Assembly (NCBI RefSeq): GCF_014697125.1
Contig: NZ_JACJRG010000001.1
Span: forward strand, 310,001-374,000
DNA: 64,000 nucleotides
Source of the DNA: Anabaena minutissima FACHB-250
GTDB taxonomy: Bacteria; Cyanobacteriota; Cyanobacteriia; Cyanobacteriales; Nostocaceae
Reading direction: 5' to 3'
Part shown: piece after piece, positions 55,201 to 63,637 of the stretch
Position numbering within the stretch: the stretch's first letter is position 1
Layout of the letters: every line of letters starts with the position of its first letter
Made by a program: the position numbers and the translations under genes
Notes under the pieces: model-generated
What the model was told of the DNA's origin: nothing
What the model saw: only the letters and a program-made list of their open reading frames with translations
Database searches by the model: none

Positions 55201-56256
55201 TTACTTACGTGTCGTGATTGATGGATTACCCCAAATATTTACATTCCCATCAAATCCGCCACTAGCAAGCATTTGCCCATCACGACTAAAAGCGATCGCG
55301 CTTACCCAATCACTGTGTCCAACTAGTGTATTTAATAACTCGCCTGTAGTTAAATTCCACATTTTAATGCCATCCCTACCCGCACTAGCAAGAGTTCGTC
55401 CATCGGGGTTAATAGCGATCGCATTTACCCAATTGTTGTGTCCGGTGATGGTATACACTGGGTTTTCAGAAGCGAGATTCCAAAGTTTGATGGTGCGATC
55501 GCGGCTGGAAGTAACTAAATTTTGTCCATCAGGAGTATAAGCAATATCTGTCACTGCGTCAGTATGGGCGACAAATGTCCTAATTAACTCACCAGTGCTT
55601 AAATTCCACAGCTTAATTACACCTCTTTTGTCACCGCTAGCCACTGTCTGACCATCGGGACTCATTGCTAGGGAGTGAATTGTATTATCGAAGCGTACTA
55701 ACGTAGCTAGTGGGCGTTGTTGTAGCAAATCCCACATCCGAATCCCATCTAAAGCTCCACTAACAAGAACTTTACTATCAGGAGATACTGCTAAGGACAA
55801 GACACTAGCACTATGTCCGACAAAAGAACGTGTAAATTTATTGTTTTTGATATTCCACAGGTTAATAGTATTGTCACTACCACAACTGACTAAAGTTTGC
55901 CCATCTGGGGAAATTACCAAAGATTCCACACTCGTTTTTTGAGCTTTAGTAATACTACCCGCCTTTTTGCCTGTGATGGGATTCCACATCCGGATTATCC
56001 CCTCATTGTAAGCACCACCACTAGCCAGAGTTTTACCATCAGGACTAAAGGCTAAAGATTTTACAGTTCCCTGATGTGCCGCGAGGCTGTGAAGGAGGCG
56101 GGGATTGGTAAATGCTCCTGTCGTTTCTGGGGTATTAACTACTGGATTAGCATAAGCAGGATTGATTTTTAACTCTTGCCAGAGGTTTATCGGCAGAGCG
56201 ATCGCTGCTATGAATGCCAAAATAAAATACAGGCCACCTTTTCCCTCACTCCTCAC
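55201..56256 (-). CDS. WD40 repeat protein with N-terminal membrane segment
   Basis: The 351-residue protein has a hydrophobic segment (LYFILAFIAAIALPINLW) and then seven WD40 blades with SPDGKTLASGG...IRMWNP type motifs. The last is DGQMLASGGFDGNVNIWG. It should fold as a seven-bladed propeller on the outer or lumenal side of a membrane and bind other proteins. No enzymatic domain is present. The function is unknown. The decayed copy at 8556-8862 is related by family. Confidence 0.88.
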   Translation of the reverse strand: MRSEGKGGLYFILAFIAAIALPINLWQELKINPAYANPVVNTPETTGAFTNPRLLHSLAAHQGTVKSLAFSPDGKTLASGGAYNEGIIRMWNPITGKKAGSITKAQKTSVESLVISPDGQTLVSCGSDNTINLWNIKNNKFTRSFVGHSASVLSLAVSPDSKVLVSGALDGIRMWDLLQQRPLATLVRFDNTIHSLAMSPDGQTVASGDKRGVIKLWNLSTGELIRTFVAHTDAVTDIAYTPDGQNLVTSSRDRTIKLWNLASENPVYTITGHNNWVNAIAINPDGRTLASAGRDGIKMWNLTTGELLNTLVGHSDWVSAIAFSRDGQMLASGGFDGNVNIWGNPSITTRK

Positions 56257-56289
56257 TGTTTTTCCTCACCTGATTAAATACACAAATCA

Positions 56290-56404
56290 AAACTCAACAC
56301 TTTTATACAGACGCGTTTATCCCGTCTTTTCTCCCTACGCTGCTTAACGCCCCGCTACAGCTAACAGCATCGGCTAAATGCCGCGCTACCGCTAACACCA
56401 CTCC
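56290..56404. repeat. GCCCCGCTAC-type repeat fragments
   Basis: TTAACGCCCCGCTACAGC and CTAAATGCCGCGCTACCGC lie near 56343-56395 and resemble the block at 46075-46110. They separate two genes transcribed to the left. Confidence 0.6.
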
Positions 56405-56743
56405 CTAGTAAGGTGGTCTTTTCTTATTCACAGTTAGCATAGGCAAAGTCGGACTCGATGAACGAGGCGGTAGGTAATGTTGTACTACAGGCTCTTCTGG
56501 TGCAGAACGTTGCTGCTGGCTATTGCGCCACAGCTTAAAAGCAAGGCTAACACCTGCTGTCCCTAAACCAACAGCAAATAATGACCAACTATCATCCAAC
56601 CCACCAATTAGGGCATCTACTACACCCATAGTCATCAAGATGGTGACTATAGGTTCTCTACGGTAGGCTGACTTTAAAAAACGAGGTAATACAGCATTCA
56701 TCACAGCTTGGTTTATCCAGATTACCTTTTGTTGATTGACCAA
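56405..56743 (-). CDS. Small membrane-associated protein of unknown function
   Basis: The 112-residue protein has two hydrophobic segments (EPIVTILMTMGVVDALIG and SWSLFAVGLGTAGVSLAFKL) and a basic, proline-rich C-terminal tail (RNSQQQRSAPEEP region). It resembles small conserved cyanobacterial membrane proteins, but I do not recognise a family. The codon pattern looks coding. It stands alone upstream of the WD40 gene. Confidence 0.6.
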   Translation of the reverse strand: MVNQQKVIWINQAVMNAVLPRFLKSAYRREPIVTILMTMGVVDALIGGLDDSWSLFAVGLGTAGVSLAFKLWRNSQQQRSAPEEPVVQHYLPPRSSSPTLPMLTVNKKRPPY

Positions 56744-56947
56744 GAATACCTCACCTGGGAATTACCCTTCTCAAGAAAACGCTTCTTAAAAAGATTATAA
56801 TTTCCTTAAGTATAGAAGTACGTGTAGTAATTAACGCCTTTGCATAAAGTTTTTGCAAGTTGAAGCTATTACTAGCACTCTCTACTACGCCTCATAAAGA
56901 TAAAGGGTAACTTGTGTATAGGTATTCCACTATTAACTAATACAGTT

Positions 56948-56976
56948 TAAACCAGCTAGATGTTCCAGCTGGTTTA
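56948..56976 (-). terminator. Possible terminator after the hli gene
   Basis: TAAACCAGCT at 56948-56957 pairs perfectly with AGCTGGTTTA at 56967-56976 across nine bases. Neither flank has a strong T run, so it may be a weak terminator of the hli transcript (minus) or another structure. Confidence 0.4.
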
Positions 56977-57016
56977 GACTCTTCTAATTATTAGCTTACA
57001 ACTTCAACACTAAGAA

Positions 57017-57187
57017 CTACTTAAGGCCAAGCCAAGAGAGAACACCTTGATTGGTGGCATACTCAATTACCACCATTAAGAGAAATCCAATCATGGCAGC
57101 TCTACCATTTAAACGTTCGGCATACTCATTAAAGCCAAATTTAGGCTCTTCTAGTTTGGGTGTAACGGTAGGTTGTGTTTGTGACAT
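57017..57187 (-). CDS. hli: High-light-inducible protein (HLIP, one-helix Lhc-like)
   Basis: A 56-residue frame on the minus strand begins MSQTQPTVTPKLEEPKFGF. It contains the chlorophyll-binding core ERLNGRAAMIGFLLMVVIEY followed by ATNQGVLSWLGLK. The ExxNGRAAMIGF motif is the signature of the single-helix Lhc-like proteins that bind chlorophyll and carotenoid in thylakoids during light or nutrient stress. AGAGG lies about 13 bases ahead of the ATG. The gene is short enough to be missed by length-filtered annotation. Confidence 0.95.
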   Translation of the reverse strand: MSQTQPTVTPKLEEPKFGFNEYAERLNGRAAMIGFLLMVVIEYATNQGVLSWLGLK

Positions 57188-57419
57188 ATTCTAAAAACCT
57201 CTTTTCGGCAAACGGGAATGAATAGCGAGTTGTGAGATGATTGCAGGGCTTGAGTTTCAACATAACTTAAAAAGCTATGCTAATGCTCGTTAATAATTTG
57301 TAATTATTCTTTATATATTGTAGAAATAATTGGGCAATCGTCAAGGGATAAGTGCTTTGAGGTTTAGTTAATTGAAATAGGGAAACCTAATGTTGTAGAT
57401 AGCTATCCCTAATACGGAA

Positions 57420-57440
57420 CTGTCAGTCTGATACTGGCAG
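57420..57440 (+). promoter_or_regulatory. Small hairpin in the ald leader
   Basis: CTGTCAGT at 57420-57427 pairs with ACTGGCAG at 57433-57440 with one wobble. It is about 35 bases before the ald start, between a likely promoter region and the ribosome site. It may affect expression, but this is inference. Confidence 0.3.
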
Positions 57441-57475
57441 GCTAAATTAAATAAAAAATTGAGTAGAGGCGTTAC

Positions 57476-58567
57476 ATGGAAATCGGTGTTCCTAAAGAAA
57501 CTAAAGATCAAGAGTTTAGAGTTGGTTTAAGTCCTGCTAGTGTGCGAGTGCTGAAAGAAAATAGACACAGTATTTTTGTAGAGACTCAAGCTGGTAGTGG
57601 TGCTGGGTTTACAGATGAAGATTATCAAAACGCGGGTGCAGAAATTGTCTCCACAGCAGAAGCTGTTTGGAATAGAGAATTAGTGGTGAAAGTGAAAGAA
57701 CCACTGACTAGCGAATACAAATTTTTACAAAAAGAGCAGATATTGTTTACTTATCTGCATTTAGCAGCCGATCGCAAATTAACAGAAAGTTTAATTGATT
57801 GTGGCATTTGTGCGATCGCTTACGAAACCGTAGAGCAACCAGGTGCAAACAGACTTCCTCTACTTACTCCCATGAGCATCATTGCCGGTAGACTAGCCGT
57901 GCAGTTTGGCGCACGCTACCTGGAACGTCAACAAGGTGGTAGAGGTGTGCTTTTGGGTGGCGTTCCTGGAGTTAAACCAGGCAAAGTAGTAATCTTAGGT
58001 GGTGGCGTAGTCGGTACAGAAGCCGCCAGAATCGCTGTTGGGATGGGTGCGGCGGTACAAATTTTAGATGTCAATGTTGAGCGTTTATCTTACTTAGAAA
58101 CTTTATTTGGTTCTAGAGTTGAATTACTTTACAGTAGCTCTGCTCATATTGAAGCGGCTGTGAAAGAAGCAGATTTACTTGTGGGTGCTGTTTTAGTGTT
58201 GGGACGCAGAGCGCCAATCTTAGTTAACCGCGAATTGGTTAAACAAATGCACCCTGGTTCAGTCATCGTTGACGTTGCTGTTGACCAAGGCGGTTGTGTG
58301 GAAACCTTACACGCTACATCCCACACCAACCCTACATATATAGAGGAAGGTGTAGTACATTATGGCGTTCCCAATATGCCAGGCGCAGTACCCTGGACAG
58401 CTACTCAAGCACTGAATAACAGTACATTACCTTATGTTGTGCAGTTGGCAAATTTGGGCATCAAAGCACTAGAAGTCAACCCCGCGTTAGCTAAGGGTTT
58501 GAATGTGCAGAATCACCGTCTAGTACATCCGGCTGTGCAAGAGGTGTTTCCTGATTTGGTCAGTTAG
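57476..58567 (+). CDS. ald: Alanine dehydrogenase
   Basis: The 363-residue enzyme converts L-alanine and NAD+ to pyruvate, ammonia and NADH. It starts MEIGVPKETKDQEFRVGLSP. The family motifs VVKVKEPLTSEYKFL (with the substrate Lys), LFTYLHLAADRKLTE and the NAD-binding KVVILGGGVVGTEAARIAVG are present. The C-terminal GVPNMPGAVPWTATQALNNS is also conserved. In filamentous cyanobacteria alanine dehydrogenase supports diazotrophic growth. A leader hairpin precedes it and a strong terminator follows. Confidence 0.96.
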   Translation: MEIGVPKETKDQEFRVGLSPASVRVLKENRHSIFVETQAGSGAGFTDEDYQNAGAEIVSTAEAVWNRELVVKVKEPLTSEYKFLQKEQILFTYLHLAADRKLTESLIDCGICAIAYETVEQPGANRLPLLTPMSIIAGRLAVQFGARYLERQQGGRGVLLGGVPGVKPGKVVILGGGVVGTEAARIAVGMGAAVQILDVNVERLSYLETLFGSRVELLYSSSAHIEAAVKEADLLVGAVLVLGRRAPILVNRELVKQMHPGSVIVDVAVDQGGCVETLHATSHTNPTYIEEGVVHYGVPNMPGAVPWTATQALNNSTLPYVVQLANLGIKALEVNPALAKGLNVQNHRLVHPAVQEVFPDLVS

Positions 58568-58598
58568 ATTCTCAGATTTCCTGTAAAACTCTTCTAAA

Positions 58599-58629
58599 CC
58601 CTCTTCGCCAACGAGGAGGGAAATTTTTT
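58599..58629 (+). terminator. Rho-independent terminator of ald
   Basis: CCCTCTTCG at 58599-58607 pairs with CGAGGAGGG at 58612-58620 across CCAA, with one wobble, followed by AAATTTTTT. This is a strong terminator 31 bases past the ald stop. Confidence 0.9.
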
Positions 58630-58652
58630 GCGATATAAATATAATTTTTCAC

Positions 58653-59372
58653 TCAATCCTGATGACAAAATTCATTTAGATAGTTATAAAGTTCTCGAAA
58701 TAAAGGGCATTTTTGTTGGATTTCTGATGGATTGGTATACAGCAATAATGCTGGTGTATGCAATCCTTTAGAAAAACGTGTTGAACTACTATCAAACTCA
58801 TCTAGAACACTGGAATCAACTAGTGCTTGTGACAGTTTTTCTCGACAACAATCTTTTTCACGATCATATTCACTAAATGATTCTGGTTTAGCAAAGGGAA
58901 TATTCTTTTTCGTACTCAACCACCAACGCATACGCTCATTTCTACTTCTGAAATCTGGATGTTTAGCTACTGTATTGTCCCAATCAGCAATAATCCAAGC
59001 TTCCAATTCAGGAGCGGCAAACCCAACAAATTTGTTTATATCAGCAGATTCTGGTATCGCTGATATTGCTGCTAAAATTTTTTCTTTTTGCTCACTTGGA
59101 TTGCGACAATCCAAATCATCGAAAACTAAAATCAAATCACATTGATTTGGTTCGTATTTTAATGCGATAGGTAGCTCTCGTCTAATTTGCTCAATTAAGC
59201 TTTGTCTAGTTCTGCCATAACTATTTACCCTATTGGGTTTTGGCCCAGGTTTCTGACGAACTGGAGTTTTTCTGATAAATTTACACCCAGGAAAATATTT
59301 TTCTAAAAAAGGAATCAAGCCTCTAACTTCTGCGTCTCCACCACCTGCGAAAACCCATACTACCACGGCCAT
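58653..59372 (-). CDS. DUF4276-like (TOPRIM-like) protein, partner of AAA ATPase
   Basis: The 239-residue protein starts VVVWVFAGGGDAEVRGLIPF and has LILVFDDLDCRNPSEQKEKI (Asp85/86/88) and FVGFAAPELEAWIIADWDN (Glu122/124). This order of a glycine-rich first motif, DxD and PELEAWLLAD is that of DUF4276, a TOPRIM-like fold. The first-motif Glu of classic TOPRIM domains is replaced by Ala, so the catalytic state is uncertain. It starts 13 bases inside the AAA ATPase gene, so the two are co-translated. This matches two-gene ATPase/nuclease modules used in phage defence; that role is inferred. Confidence 0.8.
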   Translation of the reverse strand: MAVVVWVFAGGGDAEVRGLIPFLEKYFPGCKFIRKTPVRQKPGPKPNRVNSYGRTRQSLIEQIRRELPIALKYEPNQCDLILVFDDLDCRNPSEQKEKILAAISAIPESADINKFVGFAAPELEAWIIADWDNTVAKHPDFRSRNERMRWWLSTKKNIPFAKPESFSEYDREKDCCREKLSQALVDSSVLDEFDSSSTRFSKGLHTPALLLYTNPSEIQQKCPLFRELYNYLNEFCHQD

Positions 59373-60676
59373 CCTCCAATACTGGGATCGCCAACACGAT
59401 ATAAATCACCTAATTGCCATCCTTCTTCTAATTTTTCATTAAGCATTTCTTTGCAGAGTGTTTTTATAGAAAAATGCGTTTTATCTTCTGAATAGAAACA
59501 AAAAATATTGTCTAAACAATCGGTGAAATGATCTAAAAGATCAGGACTATGTGTAGTAATAATTAATTGGGTTTTTGTGGCAGCTTTTTTAATCCATTCT
59601 GCTAAAATTGGCATCCATGAGACGTGTAACCCTAGTTCTGGTTCATCAATTACGAGTAATGATGGTAGAACTGGGGAATGTAAGATAGTAGCCCAACATA
59701 ACATTCTGACAGTTCCATCTGATAATTCATTCAGATAAAAAGCTTCTTTGATATCTTCAAAATACAATTCTAAAGTTAGAGACAATCTACCAGAACGTGT
59801 GGGACGAAGACGACGACTTTTTGGTAAAATAGCCTTCACTGCTCGATTAAGACTTTCTTCAAAATCAATGTCCTGTTGAATTAAGTTATCTATAACTAAA
59901 GGTAAATTATCTCCAGATGTAGATAGATAAATATCACTCCCTCCTATTTTTGGCTCTGCCATTCGTATTTCATTTAAATCCATATTGTTGGCATTGTAAA
60001 ATTGCCATTTTGAAACTAACTCTATAACATCTCTTCTAATCCTATAAATAGGTGTATGTTCAGGAGAATGTTGACTATATTCAAGTAGCCTAGGAATGAC
60101 AGCAAGACCTAAAGAATTAGTTGGTATATTGTCTAACCCTTCAAAATGGGTTGTTAAAGATTGACCTGGATCATCATAAACTGATACAGCACCTTTGCCA
60201 AATTCTCTGTCGTGAAATTTATAATAGTAAAATGGAGTTGATGAATTTAATTCTTGTAAATTTTCTCCACTGTATAAATATTCTTCAGCAAGACTCACTC
60301 CTCGGATCTCGCTTCTATTCACAAAAATATTTAAATCTAGTATTCTACCGTCATTGAAAGGTATCCTACTTTGGGAATTTTGAAGAAAAGTAAAACAATA
60401 TGCGAGTCTTACTCTAGCAGGACTTTCAACACTGATGTCTAAAATTCTACTACCACCAATTTGAGCGATCGCATCTTCAAAACTACTAACACCACGACTC
60501 TCATCAGGAATAGTAGTGAGGCTATCTTTTAAGAATTTCAAACAGCTAATAAAGTTACTTTTACCTGATCCATTTGAACCTATAAAGATATTGAGATTTT
60601 TGAGTTCGACCACTTCATCTAAAGACAAATTTTTATAATTTTTTGTTATTAAAAAGCGCAACAATGATTGATTCAT
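59360..60676 (-). CDS. AAA family ATPase (AAA_21/AAA_15, OLD/ABC-like)
   Basis: The 438-residue ATPase has Walker A GSNGSGKS at 33-40 (LNIFIGSNGSGKSNFISCLK) and an ABC-like signature in NELSDGTVRMLCWATIL (317-321). Walker B is LLVIDEPELGLHVSW (Asp344/Glu345), and the switch His376 is in LIITTHSPDLLDHF. The middle region, about 60-300, is variable and may sense a trigger. This architecture belongs to the ATPases paired with TOPRIM-like or other effectors in OLD-, PARIS- and AbiL-type defence. Its gene ends overlapping the DUF4276 gene. It is divergent from cydA. Confidence 0.86.
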   Translation of the reverse strand: MNQSLLRFLITKNYKNLSLDEVVELKNLNIFIGSNGSGKSNFISCLKFLKDSLTTIPDESRGVSSFEDAIAQIGGSRILDISVESPARVRLAYCFTFLQNSQSRIPFNDGRILDLNIFVNRSEIRGVSLAEEYLYSGENLQELNSSTPFYYYKFHDREFGKGAVSVYDDPGQSLTTHFEGLDNIPTNSLGLAVIPRLLEYSQHSPEHTPIYRIRRDVIELVSKWQFYNANNMDLNEIRMAEPKIGGSDIYLSTSGDNLPLVIDNLIQQDIDFEESLNRAVKAILPKSRRLRPTRSGRLSLTLELYFEDIKEAFYLNELSDGTVRMLCWATILHSPVLPSLLVIDEPELGLHVSWMPILAEWIKKAATKTQLIITTHSPDLLDHFTDCLDNIFCFYSEDKTHFSIKTLCKEMLNEKLEEGWQLGDLYRVGDPSIGGWPW

Positions 60677-60872
60677 AGAACTTAGAAATAATTTTGTAAT
60701 TCAGATAAATTATAATATTTTTCAATTTTACACATTAATTGTTAATGATACACAAATAATTTGTAATCATCTAATTTCGATAAAAATGAGACTAGAAGTA
60801 GCCTTTCGGTATATTTGCACCGTGACTAAAAAGTTTATCCTAAGCAGGGTGGCTAGCTAATGGAGAAAGTTA

Positions 60873-62318
60873 GTGGAATTTTTATCTGATTCCGTTGTGC
60901 TATCACGGATGCAATTTGCCTTGACTGCAATCTTTCATATGCTTTGGCCTGTCCTGACTACAGGGATGGGAATTTATTTAGTCATCGTGGAAGGAATTTG
61001 GCTAAAAACTAAAAATCCCGACTATTATCTTCATGCTCGTTTTTGGGCTAAATTTTATGTGCTGAATTTTGGGATTGGTGTAGCGACTGGTATCCCAATG
61101 GAATTTCAGTTCGGCACAAATTGGGCCCCATTCTCGGAAGCGGTAGGTAACTTTTTTGGTAGTGTAATTGGTTTTGAAGCTTCTTGGGCGTTTATGCTAG
61201 AAGCTGCTTTTTTAGGAATTATGTTATTTGGTTGGGAGAGAGTAAATCCTGCAATTCACTATCTCTCAACTATTTTGGTGGCTGTGGGTGCGAACCTTTC
61301 CACTGTGTGGATATTGACAGCTAATTCGTGGATGCAAACCCCAGCAGGTGGGGAATTAGTGAACGGTAAGTTTGTTGTTCACGATTATTTTCAGGCAATT
61401 TTAAATCCGTTTATGGTCAACAGTGTGCTGCATATGTTTTTTGCCACACTGGAGACATCTTTATTTGTGATTGGTGGGATTAGTGCTTGGTATATTCTTC
61501 AGCAACGCCATGCGGAGTTTTTTGCTAAATCTTTGAAAATTGCTTTAGCAGCTGCGATCGCAGTTGCTCCATTACAAATATACATCGGACACCTAAGCGG
61601 CGAACAGGTTTATCACTATCAACCCACAAAACTAGCTGCAATGGAAGCCCAGTGGGAAAGTTCACCAGCCGGACAACCTGCTGATTGGAGTTTAGTCGCG
61701 ATACCCAACGAAAAAGCTGAGAAAAATGATTGGGAAATCACGATTCCCAATGCGTTGGGTTACATTCTGGAATTTAAACAGAACCTTTCTGAACCACTAC
61801 GCGGATTGAAAGAGTGGAAAGCGAGCGATCGCCCCCACATGGTAGGTTTAATTTACTACGCTTTCCGTACCATGATTGCGATCGGCTTTTTCTTTGCCGG
61901 GTTAATGTTGTTGAGTACTCTGCAATGGTTGCGTGGTAAGCTTGCAGCCGACAATATTAGTCAGCAGCGTTGGTTAATGTTGGCTTGGGTATTCGCTGCG
62001 CCTTTAGGATACATAGCTGTAGAGTCAGGTTGGATTGTGCGTTGTGTCGGTAGACAGCCGTGGACACTTTACGGACAAATTCGCACCGTTGATGCTGCTT
62101 CGCGTTTACCTGCAAGTAACGTGCTAGTTTCGCTTACTACTTTTGCCGTAGTTTATACAATTTTGTTTATCACAGCCATGTACTTTGGTAGTCGCATCAT
62201 CCGCACAGGGCCAAATCTAGAATTACCAATCCCAGGAACAGAAATCACTAAACCCGCCATCGATACCACCCCTGGCGAGTTTGTCCCCGATGAGCGTCCA
62301 GTTGAAGCGAGGGAGTAG
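60873..62318 (+). CDS. cydA: Cytochrome bd-type quinol oxidase subunit I (CydA)
   Basis: The 481-residue membrane protein carries the haem b558/b595/d subunit. The N-terminal SRMQFALTAIFHMLWPVLTT has the axial His, the quinol-binding loop reads QVYHYQPTKLAAMEAQWESS, and CVGRQPWTLYGQIRT contains the GRQPW motif. The Q loop is short, as in the cyanide-insensitive CioA type. It reduces O2 using plastoquinol in thylakoid or plasma membranes. The start is GTG 60873 with GGAG upstream. cydB follows after 171 bases of repeat DNA. Confidence 0.95.
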   Translation: MEFLSDSVVLSRMQFALTAIFHMLWPVLTTGMGIYLVIVEGIWLKTKNPDYYLHARFWAKFYVLNFGIGVATGIPMEFQFGTNWAPFSEAVGNFFGSVIGFEASWAFMLEAAFLGIMLFGWERVNPAIHYLSTILVAVGANLSTVWILTANSWMQTPAGGELVNGKFVVHDYFQAILNPFMVNSVLHMFFATLETSLFVIGGISAWYILQQRHAEFFAKSLKIALAAAIAVAPLQIYIGHLSGEQVYHYQPTKLAAMEAQWESSPAGQPADWSLVAIPNEKAEKNDWEITIPNALGYILEFKQNLSEPLRGLKEWKASDRPHMVGLIYYAFRTMIAIGFFFAGLMLLSTLQWLRGKLAADNISQQRWLMLAWVFAAPLGYIAVESGWIVRCVGRQPWTLYGQIRTVDAASRLPASNVLVSLTTFAVVYTILFITAMYFGSRIIRTGPNLELPIPGTEITKPAIDTTPGEFVPDERPVEARE

Positions 62319-62324
62319 AAGTAG

Positions 62325-62489
62325 GGGACAGGGGACAGGTGATAGGTGACAGGTGACAGGGGACAGGTAAGTTACTAATAATTTTGTCTATACTCAGCAC
62401 TCCACACTCAGCACTCCATACTCCACACTCCACACTCAGCACTCCACACTCCACACTCCACACTCAGCACTCAGCACTCAGCACTAATT
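62325..62489. repeat. Long tandem-repeat block between cydA and cydB
   Basis: First comes GGGGACAGGGGACAGGTGAT, then CAGGTGACAGGGGACAGG. This is followed by a run of CACTCCACACTCAGCACTCC-type units up to the cydB start. The whole 165-base gap is made of short repeats, so cydA and cydB are separated only by repeat DNA. Confidence 0.9.
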
Positions 62490-63503
62490 ATGGAAACACT
62501 GGAATATTTTCTTCCGCAAGTTTGGTTTGTAATTTTAGCCCTCTTTCTCTTCCTCTACGTCATGCTAGATGGATTTGACTTGGGTGTAGGGATTTTATCT
62601 CTCACTTCCTCCGATGATGAACGTCGGGGAATTTTGATGACTAGCTTAAGCAACATTTGGGATGCTAACGAAACTTGGCTAGTTCTCATGGGTGGAGGTT
62701 TGTTTGGTGCATTTCCCCTCGCTTACGCCACAATTTTAAACGCCTTGTATATCCCAATTCTTGTCATGGTGTTTGGGTTTATTTTCCGGGGTGTGGCGTT
62801 TGAGTTTCGGGAATTATCTAGACGGAAATTTTTTTGGAATCTCGCCTTTGGTGCAGGAAGTTTTACGGCTGCACTCGGACAAGGTTTTGCTTTAGGTGCG
62901 GTACTCAAAGGAATTAAAGTTGATGAGGCGGGACACTTTATTGGTACTACCTGGGATTGGTTCAGTTTACCATCGGTGTTAGTGGCGTTAACTTTGATTC
63001 AAGGTTACGTGTTGATTGGTTCTACATATTTGGTATGGAAAACCACCGGAGAATTACAAGAAACCCACTATAAAACAGCGAAACTTGCTGCTTTGACTAC
63101 GCTGATAGGTGCGATTTTCATTACTATCAGCACACCATTGATTTATGAAAATGCTAGAGCGCGTTTATTTCAGCAACCACTAGTTTATATTTTCGCCATT
63201 ATTCCGATTTTGGGAGTGTGGTTAATTTGGCAACTTTTGAATAGTCTAAACCGCAAAGAAGAACGTGCGCCTTTTATCTGGACTATCCTATTATTTGTGT
63301 TGTCATTCATTGGCTTGGGATTAATTGTTTTTCCCTACATTATTCCCCCGCAGATTACCATTTATGAGGCGGCTGCTGATCCTAGCTCGTTGGTAATTAT
63401 GATCATTTTTATCGGCTTTCTGATTCCGGTGATGTTGTTCTATAACCTTTATCAGTACATTGTTTTCCGGGGTAAGGTGACTGGTAATGGCTACGGGGAA
63501 TAA
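62490..63503 (+). CDS. cydB: Cytochrome bd-type quinol oxidase subunit II (CydB)
   Basis: The 337-residue protein has the CydB pattern: LYVMLDGFDLGVGIL in helix 1, SNIWDANETWLVLMGGGLFG, and FEFRELSRRKFFWNLAFGAG. About eight to nine membrane helices are expected. It is the second subunit that completes the bd oxidase with CydA. No cydX-like short frame is seen after it. The ribosome site is not strong, being inside the repeat block, so its translation may depend on coupling or on repeat sequence. Confidence 0.95.
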   Translation: METLEYFLPQVWFVILALFLFLYVMLDGFDLGVGILSLTSSDDERRGILMTSLSNIWDANETWLVLMGGGLFGAFPLAYATILNALYIPILVMVFGFIFRGVAFEFRELSRRKFFWNLAFGAGSFTAALGQGFALGAVLKGIKVDEAGHFIGTTWDWFSLPSVLVALTLIQGYVLIGSTYLVWKTTGELQETHYKTAKLAALTTLIGAIFITISTPLIYENARARLFQQPLVYIFAIIPILGVWLIWQLLNSLNRKEERAPFIWTILLFVLSFIGLGLIVFPYIIPPQITIYEAAADPSSLVIMIIFIGFLIPVMLFYNLYQYIVFRGKVTGNGYGE

Positions 63504-63522
63504 ACTCTTACCGGTTCGTAGT

Positions 63523-63541
63523 AAGGACTTTAGTCCTTTTT
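63523..63541 (+). terminator. Repeat-derived terminator after cydB
   Basis: AAGGACT at 63523-63529 pairs with AGTCCTT at 63532-63538, followed by TTT. The sequence is the same as the core of the repeat at 38386-38435, so a dispersed repeat appears to serve as terminator here. Confidence 0.6.
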
Positions 63542-63637
63542 GCTGCAATAGTCGGTCGGAGACGATGGCGTACCCGCCCACCGGAGGTGATCGCATTAGT
63601 GCAAGATGTGTATATATTGATTTAATCAGCGATCGCC

